From NCBI RefSeq assembly GCF_900110775.1, contig NZ_FOEP01000001.1, forward strand, positions 457,785 through 521,784: DNA of 64,000 nucleotides. Direction: 5' to 3'. Shown in pieces: positions 18,071 to 26,674 of the stretch. The DNA is from Thalassovita taeanensis (GTDB taxonomy: Bacteria > Pseudomonadota > Alphaproteobacteria > Rhodobacterales > Rhodobacteraceae). Each line of letters begins with the position of its first letter. Position 1 is the first letter of the stretch. Position numbers and translations under genes: made by a program. The notes beneath the pieces were generated by a model, which saw only the letters and a program-made list of their open reading frames with translations, was not told where the DNA came from and ran no database searches.

Positions 18071-18466
18071 ATGTTTTCTCCCCTTCCCCTCGTTCAAGCC
18101 ATTCTCAGGGTCGGACTCGCCATTCTGCTGTGCTTTCACACCACAATTCAAATCCTCCCGGCGGACTTGGTCACTGTGAAGGGGGTTTCTGATTTGCCGA
18201 CCTTCACAGTGGCTGTCTTTTCCGTTGTGGTCCTGTCAAACATCTTGCTGATGTTCGGGATCTGGACACAGGCCATGGCCTTCATCGGCACCGCCCTTTT
18301 CGCGTGGAGCAGCCTCAATCAGACGGTTGATCTTTCCGCCTCGCCGGAATCGCTGCCGACGATGGCTATTGCGATCTTGGTTTGCCTGTTTTTGCTGATG
18401 TTCGGCGGCGGATCATTCTCCGACCTGCGCCGCATGATCAACCGTTCGCCCGATCTTCATGCCTGA
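18071..18466 (+). CDS. Small four-helix membrane protein, DoxX-like
   Basis: A 131-residue protein with four hydrophobic segments (about residues 8-28, 46-62, 66-82 and 95-112). The layout resembles the DoxX/DoxD superfamily of small membrane proteins, but I see no diagnostic motif. It lies downstream of the LysR gene on the same strand with a 146-base gap. It ends just before a strong hairpin. The function is unknown. Confidence 0.65.
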   Translation: MFSPLPLVQAILRVGLAILLCFHTTIQILPADLVTVKGVSDLPTFTVAVFSVVVLSNILLMFGIWTQAMAFIGTALFAWSSLNQTVDLSASPESLPTMAIAILVCLFLLMFGGGSFSDLRRMINRSPDLHA

Positions 18467-18472
18467 ATGAAC

Positions 18473-18504
18473 AAACATGACCGTGCCTTGGCACGGCCAT
18501 GTTT
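18473..18504. terminator. Bidirectional terminator between converging genes
   Basis: AAACATG-A-CCGTGC (18473-18486) pairs with GCACGG-C-CATGTTT (18491-18504) over a CTTG loop, with one internal mismatch. The A/T outer pairs give U-rich ends on both strands. It serves the small membrane protein gene (plus) and the carboxypeptidase gene (minus). Confidence 0.85.
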
Positions 18505-18522
18505 ATACGATTTTCCAGGCGG

Positions 18523-19998
18523 TTAGATACCGTAGAGCCCGCCAAACTTTTCCTCAAGATAGCTCAGCAAAGGCGCCTCCGATGGGGTCATTCCGCTGGC
18601 GCGCGCGATCACATCGCGCGGCTCGTACAACCCGCCATGAGTTTGCAGGTTTGCTGAAAGCCACCCCGTTGCCCCGCTCAGATCGCCCTCGGCCAGCTGA
18701 TCATCCAAACCCGGAACCGCCGCGCGAAGCGCCTGATACAGGCACCCCGCATAGACGTTGCCAAGGCTATAGGTCGGGAAATAACCAAACAGCCCCTCGG
18801 ACCAGTGCACATCCTGCAAACAGCCATGCGCCGGTTGATCCACCGCAAACCCGAAATCCGCCAGAAAGCGGTCATTCCAGGCGCTTTCCAGATCCTTCAC
18901 CGCCAAATCGCCCGAAATCAGCGCCCGCTCCAGATCGAACCGCAACATGACGTGCAGGTTGTATTGCACCTCATCCGACTCGGTTCGGATGAAGTTGTTC
19001 GACAGCCGGTTCACCGCCGCATAGAACGCATCCTCGCTCGCAATGCCAAAATCTCCAAAGGAATCGCGCATCTGCGCATACAGCCAGCCCGTAAAGGCAC
19101 GGCTGCGGCCCAGTTGGTTTTCGTAAATCCGGCTCTGGCTTTCGTGCACCCCCATCGAGACACCCTGCCCCAATGGCGTCAGCGCATAGTCTTCGTCGAT
19201 ATTCTGCTCGTAACACGCATGCCCAACCTCGTGGATGGTCGAGTAGAAGCAGTTGAACGGATCATTCGGATTGGTGCGCGTGGTGATCCGCACATCGCTG
19301 CCCGAGCCGCTTGAAAACGGGTGCACCGCCTTGTCCACCCGGCCCTTGCTCATGTCATAGCCAAAGGTCTTCGCCAAAAGGCGCGTCAGCTTCATCTGCG
19401 CGCCTTCGTCGAACGTCCCCTGCAAACCCTCGGGGGCGGGCTTGTCCAAAGCTGCGGCGCGCAAGGCGACCAGTCGCGGCCGAAGGGCAGCAAACATCGC
19501 CTCAAGATCGGTTGCCTTCGCGCCGGGCTCATAGTCATCCAGCAGCGCGTCATAGACATCACCACCCTCGGCCAGCGCCGCCCCCTCTTCGCGCTTCAGC
19601 TCCAGAACCTTGCTCAGCAACGGGGTAAATCCGGCAAAATCATTGTCCGCTCGCGCCTCGGCCCACTTCAGATGCGCCCGGCTGGTGGTGCGCGCCAGTT
19701 CAGTCGCCAGCGCAGCAGGCACCCGGTTGGTGCGCTCGAACGACCGGCGGATATGGCGCATCTGCGCTTGCCCCACCTGATCCAGCGCCGCATCGTCCAC
19801 CGCCGCCAGCCACGCGCCAACCTGCGGATCGGTACGGCGCGCATGCAACACGCTTTCCATCGCCGCCATCTCCTCGGCCCGCTGATCTGCGGCGCCGCGC
19901 GGCATCACCGTTTCCTGATCCCAGTTCAGCCGCCCCGCGACTTGCGCCAAGGCCCCGGTTTCGCGCTGAAACGCCATCAACTGTTCAAAGGCTGTCAT
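18523..19998 (-). CDS. Carboxypeptidase M32 (thermostable carboxypeptidase 1 family)
   Basis: A 491-residue cytoplasmic zinc metallopeptidase that removes C-terminal residues from peptides. The zinc motif HEVGH is at residues 256-260 in FYSTIHEVGHACYEQN. Other family blocks are HPFSSGSGSDVRIT and LGQGVSMGVHESQSR. The length fits the family. I chose the start at 19998, one base after the ctaA stop, because GGAG lies 8 bases before it; a start at 20010 would overlap ctaA. It probably shares a transcript with ctaA. Confidence 0.9.
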   Translation of the reverse strand: MTAFEQLMAFQRETGALAQVAGRLNWDQETVMPRGAADQRAEEMAAMESVLHARRTDPQVGAWLAAVDDAALDQVGQAQMRHIRRSFERTNRVPAALATELARTTSRAHLKWAEARADNDFAGFTPLLSKVLELKREEGAALAEGGDVYDALLDDYEPGAKATDLEAMFAALRPRLVALRAAALDKPAPEGLQGTFDEGAQMKLTRLLAKTFGYDMSKGRVDKAVHPFSSGSGSDVRITTRTNPNDPFNCFYSTIHEVGHACYEQNIDEDYALTPLGQGVSMGVHESQSRIYENQLGRSRAFTGWLYAQMRDSFGDFGIASEDAFYAAVNRLSNNFIRTESDEVQYNLHVMLRFDLERALISGDLAVKDLESAWNDRFLADFGFAVDQPAHGCLQDVHWSEGLFGYFPTYSLGNVYAGCLYQALRAAVPGLDDQLAEGDLSGATGWLSANLQTHGGLYEPRDVIARASGMTPSEAPLLSYLEEKFGGLYGI

Positions 19999-19999
19999 A

Positions 20000-21142
20000 T
20001 CATGCTCCACGGATCGAGGTTACTTTGGGATAGGCGCTCAGGAACCGCGCCCGCAAAATCAGGACCCAGACCACAACGGCCAGCACCTGATGCACAATCG
20101 CCACCTGCCACGGCGCGCCGGTAATCACGGTCGCAATGCCAAGCGCAACTTGCGCGCACAGCGCGATAAACGCGGCTGCAAATGCGGCCCGTGTGATCCC
20201 ATGCGCAGATTTGCGTCCACGCAGGAGCACCATGATCCCAAAGGCAAACAGCGCATAGCCGACACAGCGGTGAATGAACTGCACCAACCCCGGATTTTCA
20301 AAGAAGTTGCTCCACAGCGGGCTCAGCATAAACGGATCGGGCGGCAAAACCTGCCCGCCCATCAACGGCCAATCGGTATAGGACCGCCCCGCATCAATCC
20401 CCGCCACAAGCGCCCCGATCAGGATCTGCAGAAAGGCGAAATGCAACCAGCCGGTTGAAAGCGAAAACAGCTTGGCCTCACGCCCGCGCCGCGCCTGCAT
20501 CAGATCGCGCTCTTCGCGGCCCAACAGGAACATGTACCACGCGATGAACCCCAAAATAACAAACGCCAACCCCAGATGCACCGCCAACCGGTAACTTGCC
20601 ACATCCAGCATCGACCCCTTCAGCCCCGAACTGACCATCCACCAACCGACGGCGCCCTGAGCTCCGCCCAAGACACCGATCAACAGCAACCGCCGCGTCC
20701 AGCCCACCGGCACCTTGCGCGCCAGCGCAAAGCCCGCAAACCCCAGCGCCCAAACCAGCCCGATCACCCGACCCAGCTGCCGATGGCTCCATTCCCACCA
20801 GTAAATCTGTTTGAAATCAGCCAGATCCATCCACTTGTTCTGCATCTGGAATTCTGGGATCTCCTGATACTTGGCGAACTCCGCCTGCCAATCCGCCGCG
20901 TTCATCGGCGGCAATGCCCCCGTCAGCGGGCGCCATTCGGTGATGCTCAGCCCGCTGTCGGTTAGCCGCGTCAGCCCACCCACCGCAATCATCGCCACCA
21001 CCAGCGCAAACAAGACCGCCAGCCAACCCCGGATCGCCCCGCGCGCACCGCGCCGGGCCGTGTCGATCATCCCGCCGACCGCTGGCTTCTGCTCTGCGGT
21101 CTGGGTCCCAACCTCTTCAAAGATACTGCGTTTCTGGCTCAT
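20000..21142 (-). CDS. ctaA: Heme A synthase (COX15/CtaA)
   Basis: A 380-residue inner-membrane protein with about eight helices that oxidises the methyl group of heme O to give heme A for aa3-type cytochrome oxidase. The family blocks GGLTRLTDSGLSITEWRPL and WWEWSHRQLGRVIG (with a heme-ligand histidine) are present, as is FIHRCVGYALF in the second half. The N-terminus is a cytoplasmic stretch of about 35 residues. Its stop lies one base before the carboxypeptidase start. The oxidase genes are not in this window. Confidence 0.93.
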   Translation of the reverse strand: MSQKRSIFEEVGTQTAEQKPAVGGMIDTARRGARGAIRGWLAVLFALVVAMIAVGGLTRLTDSGLSITEWRPLTGALPPMNAADWQAEFAKYQEIPEFQMQNKWMDLADFKQIYWWEWSHRQLGRVIGLVWALGFAGFALARKVPVGWTRRLLLIGVLGGAQGAVGWWMVSSGLKGSMLDVASYRLAVHLGLAFVILGFIAWYMFLLGREERDLMQARRGREAKLFSLSTGWLHFAFLQILIGALVAGIDAGRSYTDWPLMGGQVLPPDPFMLSPLWSNFFENPGLVQFIHRCVGYALFAFGIMVLLRGRKSAHGITRAAFAAAFIALCAQVALGIATVITGAPWQVAIVHQVLAVVVWVLILRARFLSAYPKVTSIRGA

Positions 21143-21248
21143 GCTGCCCCTCCGGTTTCAGCGCAGATTATGGCGCGACCGCGCCTGCGTGCAAGGGCAA
21201 GCGCCGGGCCAATTGCCGCTCCGCACGCTTTTCCGCACCCCCAAAGGC

Positions 21249-21989
21249 TCAGCTATCGCGCCGCCGGATAATCTGCCGCAAAATACCGTGCAACATCTGC
21301 ACATCCGCCCGCGTCAGCCGCATCCGGCCCCACAGATTACGCAGGTTCACCTTCATCCCCGGCGCCTTGTCTGCTGGAAAGAAAAAACCTGCCTCGTCCA
21401 GCCGCTCTTCATAATGCTCGGCCAGCTTTTCGATCTCGATCCCGCTGGCCCAATCGGTCTTGGCCAGATCGACCGTTTCCGCCACGACCTCAACCGATTG
21501 CCGCCGCCACTCATAGGCCGTCAGCAACACGCATTGCGCCAGGTTCAGACTGAAAAACTCAGGGTTCACCGGGACCGAGATAATGGCATTCGCCCGCGCC
21601 ACATCCTCGTTTTCCAACCCGGCGCGCTCCGGCCCGAACATCACCGCCACCTTCTCACCGCGCCCGATCATCTCGCGCGCCATCTCCATCGCGCGTTCCG
21701 GGCTGACAACTGGCTTGGTCAGCCCCCGCGCCCGCGCCGTGGTGGCAAACACGAATGAACAATCCGCCAGCGCTCCGGCGACATCGTCACACAAAACCGC
21801 CTCGTCCAGCAACCGCCCCGCGCCGCTGGCCAACGCCACTGCACGCGGATTGGGCCAGCCATCGCGCGGCGCCACGATCCGCATCCGGTCCAGCCCGAAA
21901 TTCCACATCGCACGGGCGGCCCCGCCGATATTCTCGCCCATCTGCGGGCGCACCAGAACAAAGGCAGGTTGCGGGGTTTCGCTTGGCAT
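21249..21989 (-). CDS. trmJ: tRNA (cytidine/uridine-2'-O-)-methyltransferase TrmJ
   Basis: A 246-residue SPOUT-fold methyltransferase expected to methylate the 2'-OH of residue 32 in tRNA using S-adenosylmethionine. The family blocks are visible: FVLVRPQMGENIGGAARAM at the start, VAVMFGPERAGLENEDV in the middle and NLAQCVLLTAYEW, the knot-forming SAM region. The start at 21989 has GGAG at good spacing; a start 6 codons upstream is possible. It is divergent from the ThiE-like gene. Confidence 0.9.
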   Translation of the reverse strand: MPSETPQPAFVLVRPQMGENIGGAARAMWNFGLDRMRIVAPRDGWPNPRAVALASGAGRLLDEAVLCDDVAGALADCSFVFATTARARGLTKPVVSPERAMEMAREMIGRGEKVAVMFGPERAGLENEDVARANAIISVPVNPEFFSLNLAQCVLLTAYEWRRQSVEVVAETVDLAKTDWASGIEIEKLAEHYEERLDEAGFFFPADKAPGMKVNLRNLWGRMRLTRADVQMLHGILRQIIRRRDS

Positions 21990-22181
21990 CGGTTTACTCC
22001 ATTCCATTGCGCGCCTGATACGCCAGCCCCCCCGCCAATCCAACCCCTCGCGCTTCTTTCTGATCCAAATACTCACCCCAGCCTCCGCCGCCGCCACCAA
22101 CGCCCGCACAGATACGCCCCCCGTAGCCAAGCCGGTTTTTCCACGCTATACCGGCGCGATATCGCAAATCAGGAGCCCGCA

Positions 22182-22799
22182 ATGGCCGAGTTCGAGCAGC
22201 CACAGATCTATCTCATCACCCCGACCGAGTTCGAACTGTCGCAGTTCCCTGATCGCCTCGGTGCGGTTCTGGACACGCACGAGATCGCCTGCGTCCGCCT
22301 CAGCCTTGCCACCCGCGACGAAGACCGGATCAGCCGCGCCGCCGACGCGCTGCGCGAAGTGACCCACGCGCGCGACGTGGCGCTGGTGATCGAAAGCCAC
22401 CTGCTGATGGTGGAACGGCTTGGGCTTGACGGCGTGCACCTGACCGACGGCGCCCGCTCGATCCGCAAAACCCGCAAGGCCCTGGGCGACGACGCAATCA
22501 TCGGCGCGTTCTGCGGCACATCGCGGCACGAAGGCATCAACGCCGCCGAAGCCGGGGCGGACTACGTCAGCTTCGGCCCTGTGGGCGACACGCCACTGGG
22601 CGATGGCACCAAAGCTGAAACCGAAGTGTTCGAGTGGTGGTCGGAAATGATCGAAGTGCCCGTCGTCGCCGAAGGCGCCCTGACGCCGCAGTTGATCCAG
22701 ACACTGTCGCCGCTCACCGACTTCTTCGGCATCGGCGATGAGATCTGGCAGGCCGAGGATGCCTCCGCCGCCCTTGCCGCGCTGAAATCCAACTTCTAA
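22182..22799 (+). CDS. Thiamine phosphate synthase-like protein
   Basis: A 205-residue TIM-barrel protein of the ThiE/TenI superfamily. The phosphate-binding and active-site blocks LDGVHLTDG, IIGAFCGTSRHEGINAAEAGADYVSFGPV resemble ThiE (usually GVHLGQ.D and GVS.H). The glutamine/aspartate of the GVHLGQ motif is replaced by TDGA, so full ThiE activity is not assured. The start follows AGGAG at 22171-22175. It converges on lpxB with only 3 bases between the stop codons. No other thiamine gene and no TPP riboswitch is seen nearby. Confidence 0.7.
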   Translation: MAEFEQPQIYLITPTEFELSQFPDRLGAVLDTHEIACVRLSLATRDEDRISRAADALREVTHARDVALVIESHLLMVERLGLDGVHLTDGARSIRKTRKALGDDAIIGAFCGTSRHEGINAAEAGADYVSFGPVGDTPLGDGTKAETEVFEWWSEMIEVPVVAEGALTPQLIQTLSPLTDFFGIGDEIWQAEDASAALAALKSNF

Positions 22800-22802
22800 G
22801 GC

Positions 22803-23960
22803 TTAGCCGCGCGGCAAACGGTCCAGAACCGCCTTTGCCGCGCGCAGCCCTGGCGCTTCGCCACCCCGCCCCAACCGCTCCATCGTCAATCGCATCGCGG
22901 CGTGTTGCGCCTGCGGATCATCCAGCACCTGCAACAGCGCGGGCGCGATCGCCTCGGGGCGGCATTTCTCGCCAATGAATTCCGGCACCACGCGGGTTTC
23001 ACTGACCAGATTGACCAATGTGACCGTGTCCACCTTCAGCATCCGGCTGATAACCTGACGGCTCATCCAGCTCATGTCATAGGCGATGACCATCGGCGTA
23101 TCGTTCGCCGCCAACTCCAACGAGACCGTGCCCGAGGTCGCCAGCGCCGCTTCCGCCACCGCAAAGGCCTGCGCTTTCTCGCGTTTATAGTCGTCACTCG
23201 CGCGCCCGCGCGGGTCCAGCACAATCGGCGCTCCGGGCCAATCGCGCACAGCCGCCTGCACCAGTTCGGTCACGTTGCCCGTGGTCGGGATCACCAGCCG
23301 CAGATCGGGCCGTGCCGTCAGAATTTTCTGCAAGGCCGCGCCAAACACCGGCGTCATCCGCGTCACCTCGCCCCGGCGCGATCCCGGCAGCACCAGCAGA
23401 ACCGGCGTATCGCCCAGCCCATGCTCAGCGCGAAACGCCTGCGCACCCGCCGCATCTGCCACCGGCTCGGCCACCACTGGGTGGCCTACGAAATCACACG
23501 CCATCCCTGCGGCCTGCATATAAGGTGGCTCGAACGGGAACAGCGCCAGCACATGGTCAATGACCTTCGCCATTTTCGCCGCCCGCCCCGACCGCCACGC
23601 CCAGACCGTTGGTGCCACATAGTGCACGGTGCGAATGGCGCTTTGCGCCTTCACCCGGCGTGCAACGCGCAGGCAGAAATCGGGGCTGTCGATGGTGATC
23701 AGTACATCCGGCTGCGCCGCCAGAACCGCCGCCGCCGTCTGATTGATCCGCCGCATCAGTTGGCGATATTTCGGCAGGATCTCGGCGATTCCCATCACGC
23801 TCAGCTCGTCCATCGGGAACAGGCTGTCCAACCCCTGATCGCGCATCAATGGCCCGCCAACGCCCAGAAACTCAACCTCGGTCAGACTGGACAGCCCCGC
23901 CATCAAAGCCGCGCCCAGCTTATCGCCCGACGCTTCACCCGCGATCACAAACACCTTCAT
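22803..23960 (-). CDS. lpxB: Lipid-A-disaccharide synthase
   Basis: A 385-residue GT-B glycosyltransferase that joins UDP-2,3-diacylglucosamine and lipid X to form the lipid A disaccharide at the inner membrane. Typical blocks are FVIAGEASGDKLGAALM, DSPDFCLRVAR, YVAPTVWAWR and LPGSRRGEVTR. The ATG shares one base with the LpxI stop (TAATG), so the two are translationally coupled. It is the last gene of the bamA-lpxB run and has no room for a terminator, since a converging gene ends 3 bases away. Confidence 0.95.
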   Translation of the reverse strand: MKVFVIAGEASGDKLGAALMAGLSSLTEVEFLGVGGPLMRDQGLDSLFPMDELSVMGIAEILPKYRQLMRRINQTAAAVLAAQPDVLITIDSPDFCLRVARRVKAQSAIRTVHYVAPTVWAWRSGRAAKMAKVIDHVLALFPFEPPYMQAAGMACDFVGHPVVAEPVADAAGAQAFRAEHGLGDTPVLLVLPGSRRGEVTRMTPVFGAALQKILTARPDLRLVIPTTGNVTELVQAAVRDWPGAPIVLDPRGRASDDYKREKAQAFAVAEAALATSGTVSLELAANDTPMVIAYDMSWMSRQVISRMLKVDTVTLVNLVSETRVVPEFIGEKCRPEAIAPALLQVLDDPQAQHAAMRLTMERLGRGGEAPGLRAAKAVLDRLPRG

Positions 23961-24763
23961 TACAAAACCCGCGACAGCAGGAACAGCCCTGCCTTTTCAA
24001 TGGCATCCAAGGTGCTCTTGCGTTCCAGAATCAAAACATGTTCCGCCTGCACCACGATCCCGGCAAGATCAGCGGCGGCCACCCGCGCCACGGTATCGGG
24101 GCCGATCGCAGGCATATCGACCCGCAAATCCTGCCCGCGCTTGGCAGCCTTTACAAACACCCCCCGCGCCCCACGACGCAAAGCGGGCGGCGTTTTGGCA
24201 ACGAACTCCAGCAACGCATCGGTGCCCTGAATCGTCTCGATCCCCAGACACAGACCACCGGCCACAACCGCACCCTGCCCGACATCCACCGGCGCCAGCG
24301 CATCCAGAATATCCGCCGCGCGATCCGCATCATCCAGATCGCCCGCAGTTGGCGCAGCCCCAACCGACAGCCCCTCTTCAGCCGTCAGCCCCGGCAACAC
24401 CTCATGCGCGCCCAGAACGTCAAACCCTTGCTCTTCGAAAATCGTGATCACCAACCGCAGCAACGTGTCATCGCCACCCTGCATCGCCGCCAGCAAACGC
24501 GGCGCCAGCGCCAACATCACCGGATCAAACTTCGCCGGGTCCAAAGGCGGCCGCGCCATGGATCCCGCAAGCACCACCTGCCCCACGCCCTGCGCACGCA
24601 GATCGTCGAACACCGCGCCCAACGCCTCGAACTGGTGCACAACCGCGCCGGGCACCTGATGGGCGACGCCGTCAAACGCCACGCACAGCGCCTCTGGCTG
24701 CGCTGCCGCAATCTCGGCGGGCAACGCGCCACTGCCCGCCAGAATGGCCAAACGCCCCGCCAT
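23960..24763 (-). CDS. lpxI: UDP-2,3-diacylglucosamine pyrophosphatase LpxI
   Basis: A 267-residue protein of the LpxI family, which replaces LpxH in alphaproteobacteria and splits UDP-2,3-diacylglucosamine to lipid X and UMP. The N-terminal glycine-rich start LAILAGSGALPAEIA and the C-terminal domain with VAGGLCLGIETIQGTD, FVKAAKRGQDLRVDMPAIGP and ILERKSTLDAIEKAG are characteristic. It overlaps lpxA by one base (TGATG) and lpxB by one base, fitting its step between them in lipid A synthesis. Confidence 0.95.
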   Translation of the reverse strand: MAGRLAILAGSGALPAEIAAAQPEALCVAFDGVAHQVPGAVVHQFEALGAVFDDLRAQGVGQVVLAGSMARPPLDPAKFDPVMLALAPRLLAAMQGGDDTLLRLVITIFEEQGFDVLGAHEVLPGLTAEEGLSVGAAPTAGDLDDADRAADILDALAPVDVGQGAVVAGGLCLGIETIQGTDALLEFVAKTPPALRRGARGVFVKAAKRGQDLRVDMPAIGPDTVARVAAADLAGIVVQAEHVLILERKSTLDAIEKAGLFLLSRVL

Positions 24764-25551
24764 CAGCTCCGCGGGGTCAGGAACGACCGATCGCTGCTGC
24801 CGGTGATAAACTCAACGATCTGGCGCACATAGGCACTGTCGGTTTCCTCGCCCAAGGCGCGCGCGCGCTCTTGAAACGCGCCTTCACCGCTGGCCAGCCG
24901 CTTCATCGCATCGCGCAGTGCCGTAATATCCGCCCGCGCCACGCCGCGCCGCTTCAACCCAACCAGGTTCAGCCCGTCCAGCTCGCCGCGCGAGGCCTGC
25001 ACCAGACCGTAAGGAATGACATCCGCCGTCACCATCGTGACCGCGCCGATGATCGCGCCCTGCCCGATCCGCACCCATTGATGCACGCCCGACAGCCCGC
25101 CGATGATCACATCATCGCCAATCACACAATGCCCCGCCAGCGCCGCGTTGTTCACCACAACAACCCGGTCCCCCAGCATCACATCATGCGCCACATGACT
25201 GCCCGCCATGAACAGCCCGTCATCGCCAACTTTGGTCAGCCCGCCACCGCCTTCGGTGCCTGCATTCATCGTCACATGTTCGCGGATACGGTTGCGCCGC
25301 CCCACTTCCAGCCGAGTCTGCTCGCCGCGGAATTTCAGATCCTGCGGGATCTCGCCAATACACGCGAAGGGAAAGATCACCGTATCGTCACCGATCACGG
25401 TTTGGCCGGTCACAACCACATGGCTTTTCAGCTCGACCCGGTCACCCAGAACCACGTCCGCCCCAACAAGGCAGAACGGGCCGACACGGCACCCCGCGCC
25501 CAGCTGAGCACCGGCCTCGATGATCGCAGAAGGATGTATGTTGGTGCTCAT
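24763..25551 (-). CDS. lpxA: Acyl-ACP--UDP-N-acetylglucosamine O-acyltransferase
   Basis: A 262-residue left-handed beta-helix acyltransferase that starts lipid A synthesis by moving a 3-hydroxyacyl chain from ACP to UDP-GlcNAc. The hexapeptide repeats run from residue 5 to about 185. The catalytic histidine is H122 in GSHVAHDVMLGD. IGEIPQDLKF and GLKRRGVAR are family markers. It follows fabZ by 6 bases and overlaps lpxI by one base. The usual neighbour lpxD is absent. Confidence 0.95.
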   Translation of the reverse strand: MSTNIHPSAIIEAGAQLGAGCRVGPFCLVGADVVLGDRVELKSHVVVTGQTVIGDDTVIFPFACIGEIPQDLKFRGEQTRLEVGRRNRIREHVTMNAGTEGGGGLTKVGDDGLFMAGSHVAHDVMLGDRVVVVNNAALAGHCVIGDDVIIGGLSGVHQWVRIGQGAIIGAVTMVTADVIPYGLVQASRGELDGLNLVGLKRRGVARADITALRDAMKRLASGEGAFQERARALGEETDSAYVRQIVEFITGSSDRSFLTPRS

Positions 25552-25557
25552 CGGCGC

Positions 25558-26022
25558 TTACTCCTTGGGCAGGTCCATCATCGCGGTAAACTCGGCCTCG
25601 GCCGCCATGTCGCCCTCGACCGTGGCCACGCCGCCAAACTTCCAGACCTTCGCACCGGGTTTGCCGCGCAGGGTCGTCAGCTGCATCTCCAGCACATCGC
25701 CCGGCACCACCATACGGCGGAACTTGGCCTTGTCGATCGCCATGAAATACACCAGCATATTCTTGTCGGCCATATCCAGCGCGGCCCCCACCATCACGGC
25801 AGCGGTCTGCGCCATCGCCTCGATGATCGTCACACCGGGCATGATCGGTTTGCCGGGGAAATGGCCCTGAAAATGCGGCTCGTTCATGGTCACGTTCTTG
25901 ATCCCCCGCGCCGAGACACAGCCATCAATATCCACAACCTTGTCAATCAGAAGAAACGGATAGCGATGTGGAATAATACGTTGGATCATTCCGATGTCCG
26001 CTGTCAGCAGCTGCTCTGTCAT
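25558..26022 (-). CDS. fabZ: 3-hydroxyacyl-[ACP] dehydratase
   Basis: A 154-residue hot-dog-fold enzyme that dehydrates 3-hydroxyacyl-ACP in fatty acid elongation. The catalytic histidine is H54 in [15 protein letters not shown], with E68 in IIEAMAQ. The N-terminal block [13 protein letters not shown] is typical. Its position before lpxA links control of 3-hydroxyacyl-ACP flow to lipid A synthesis, because both enzymes draw on the same substrate. Confidence 0.96.
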   Translation of the reverse strand: MTEQLLTADIGMIQRIIPHRYPFLLIDKVVDIDGCVSARGIKNVTMNEPHFQGHFPGKPIMPGVTIIEAMAQTAAVMVGAALDMADKNMLVYFMAIDKAKFRRMVVPGDVLEMQLTTLRGKPGAKVWKFGGVATVEGDMAAEAEFTAMMDLPKE

Positions 26023-26098
26023 TGGTCTTTCCCTTTCTGGCCGAAGCGTCTCGACTGGCGTTGACCCCTAGCAATAAGGCGCAGCCGGAGCAAGCGGG

Positions 26099-26674
26099 CT
26101 ACTCTTGCGGTTTGGGGTCTGGCAGACCGCTGCCATCACCGATCGCCGCATCAATCCGCGCAACCGCCTCTTCTGTTACGTCAATGATGCGCGCACTCAG
26201 AAAAACGCTGCGGCGCTCGACAATCAATGCGGCCCCCGCATCGGCCATCAGACCTTCCAACTCTGGGCGCACCGCCGTCAGAAATTGCAGCTGCGCCAGA
26301 TCGGTTTGCTGGGTCAGCGCCCGCGTTTTGGCATTCTGTTCAGCGCGGATCTTCTGCACCTTTGCATCGAACGCATCCGCCAGCTTTCGAAAAGCTTCGG
26401 GCGTCATCTGCGGGCGCTGATTGGTCAGGCGCTTTTCTTCCTCGATCAGCTCACCTTCGATGCGCCGGTTTTCGGCTTCCAGCACTCTGCCTTCGGCCTC
26501 GAACTCCTCGGCGACGCGCTTGCCAAAGGCCGAGTCAGCGAACAGACGCTCGGAATCTATCGTCAGAACCGGGCTGCGCATGCCCTGCGTTTCCTGCGCC
26601 GCGACTGGCGCGGCCAACGCCATCAGCGCCCACAGGCCGACGACGCGCAGACCACGCCCCAAAGCCCCAGTCAT
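26099..26674 (-). CDS. OmpH/Skp-family periplasmic chaperone
   Basis: A 191-residue exported protein. A signal peptide covers residues 1 to about 26 (LWALMALAAPVAAQ). The mature part is a long charged alpha-helical region (about 60-140) typical of the tentacle-like arms of Skp, with the start VLTIDSERLFADSAFGKRV and the end ALIVERRSVFLSA conserved in the family. It carries unfolded outer-membrane proteins to BamA. Its ATG overlaps the bamA stop (TGATG). Confidence 0.88.
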   Translation of the reverse strand: MTGALGRGLRVVGLWALMALAAPVAAQETQGMRSPVLTIDSERLFADSAFGKRVAEEFEAEGRVLEAENRRIEGELIEEEKRLTNQRPQMTPEAFRKLADAFDAKVQKIRAEQNAKTRALTQQTDLAQLQFLTAVRPELEGLMADAGAALIVERRSVFLSARIIDVTEEAVARIDAAIGDGSGLPDPKPQE

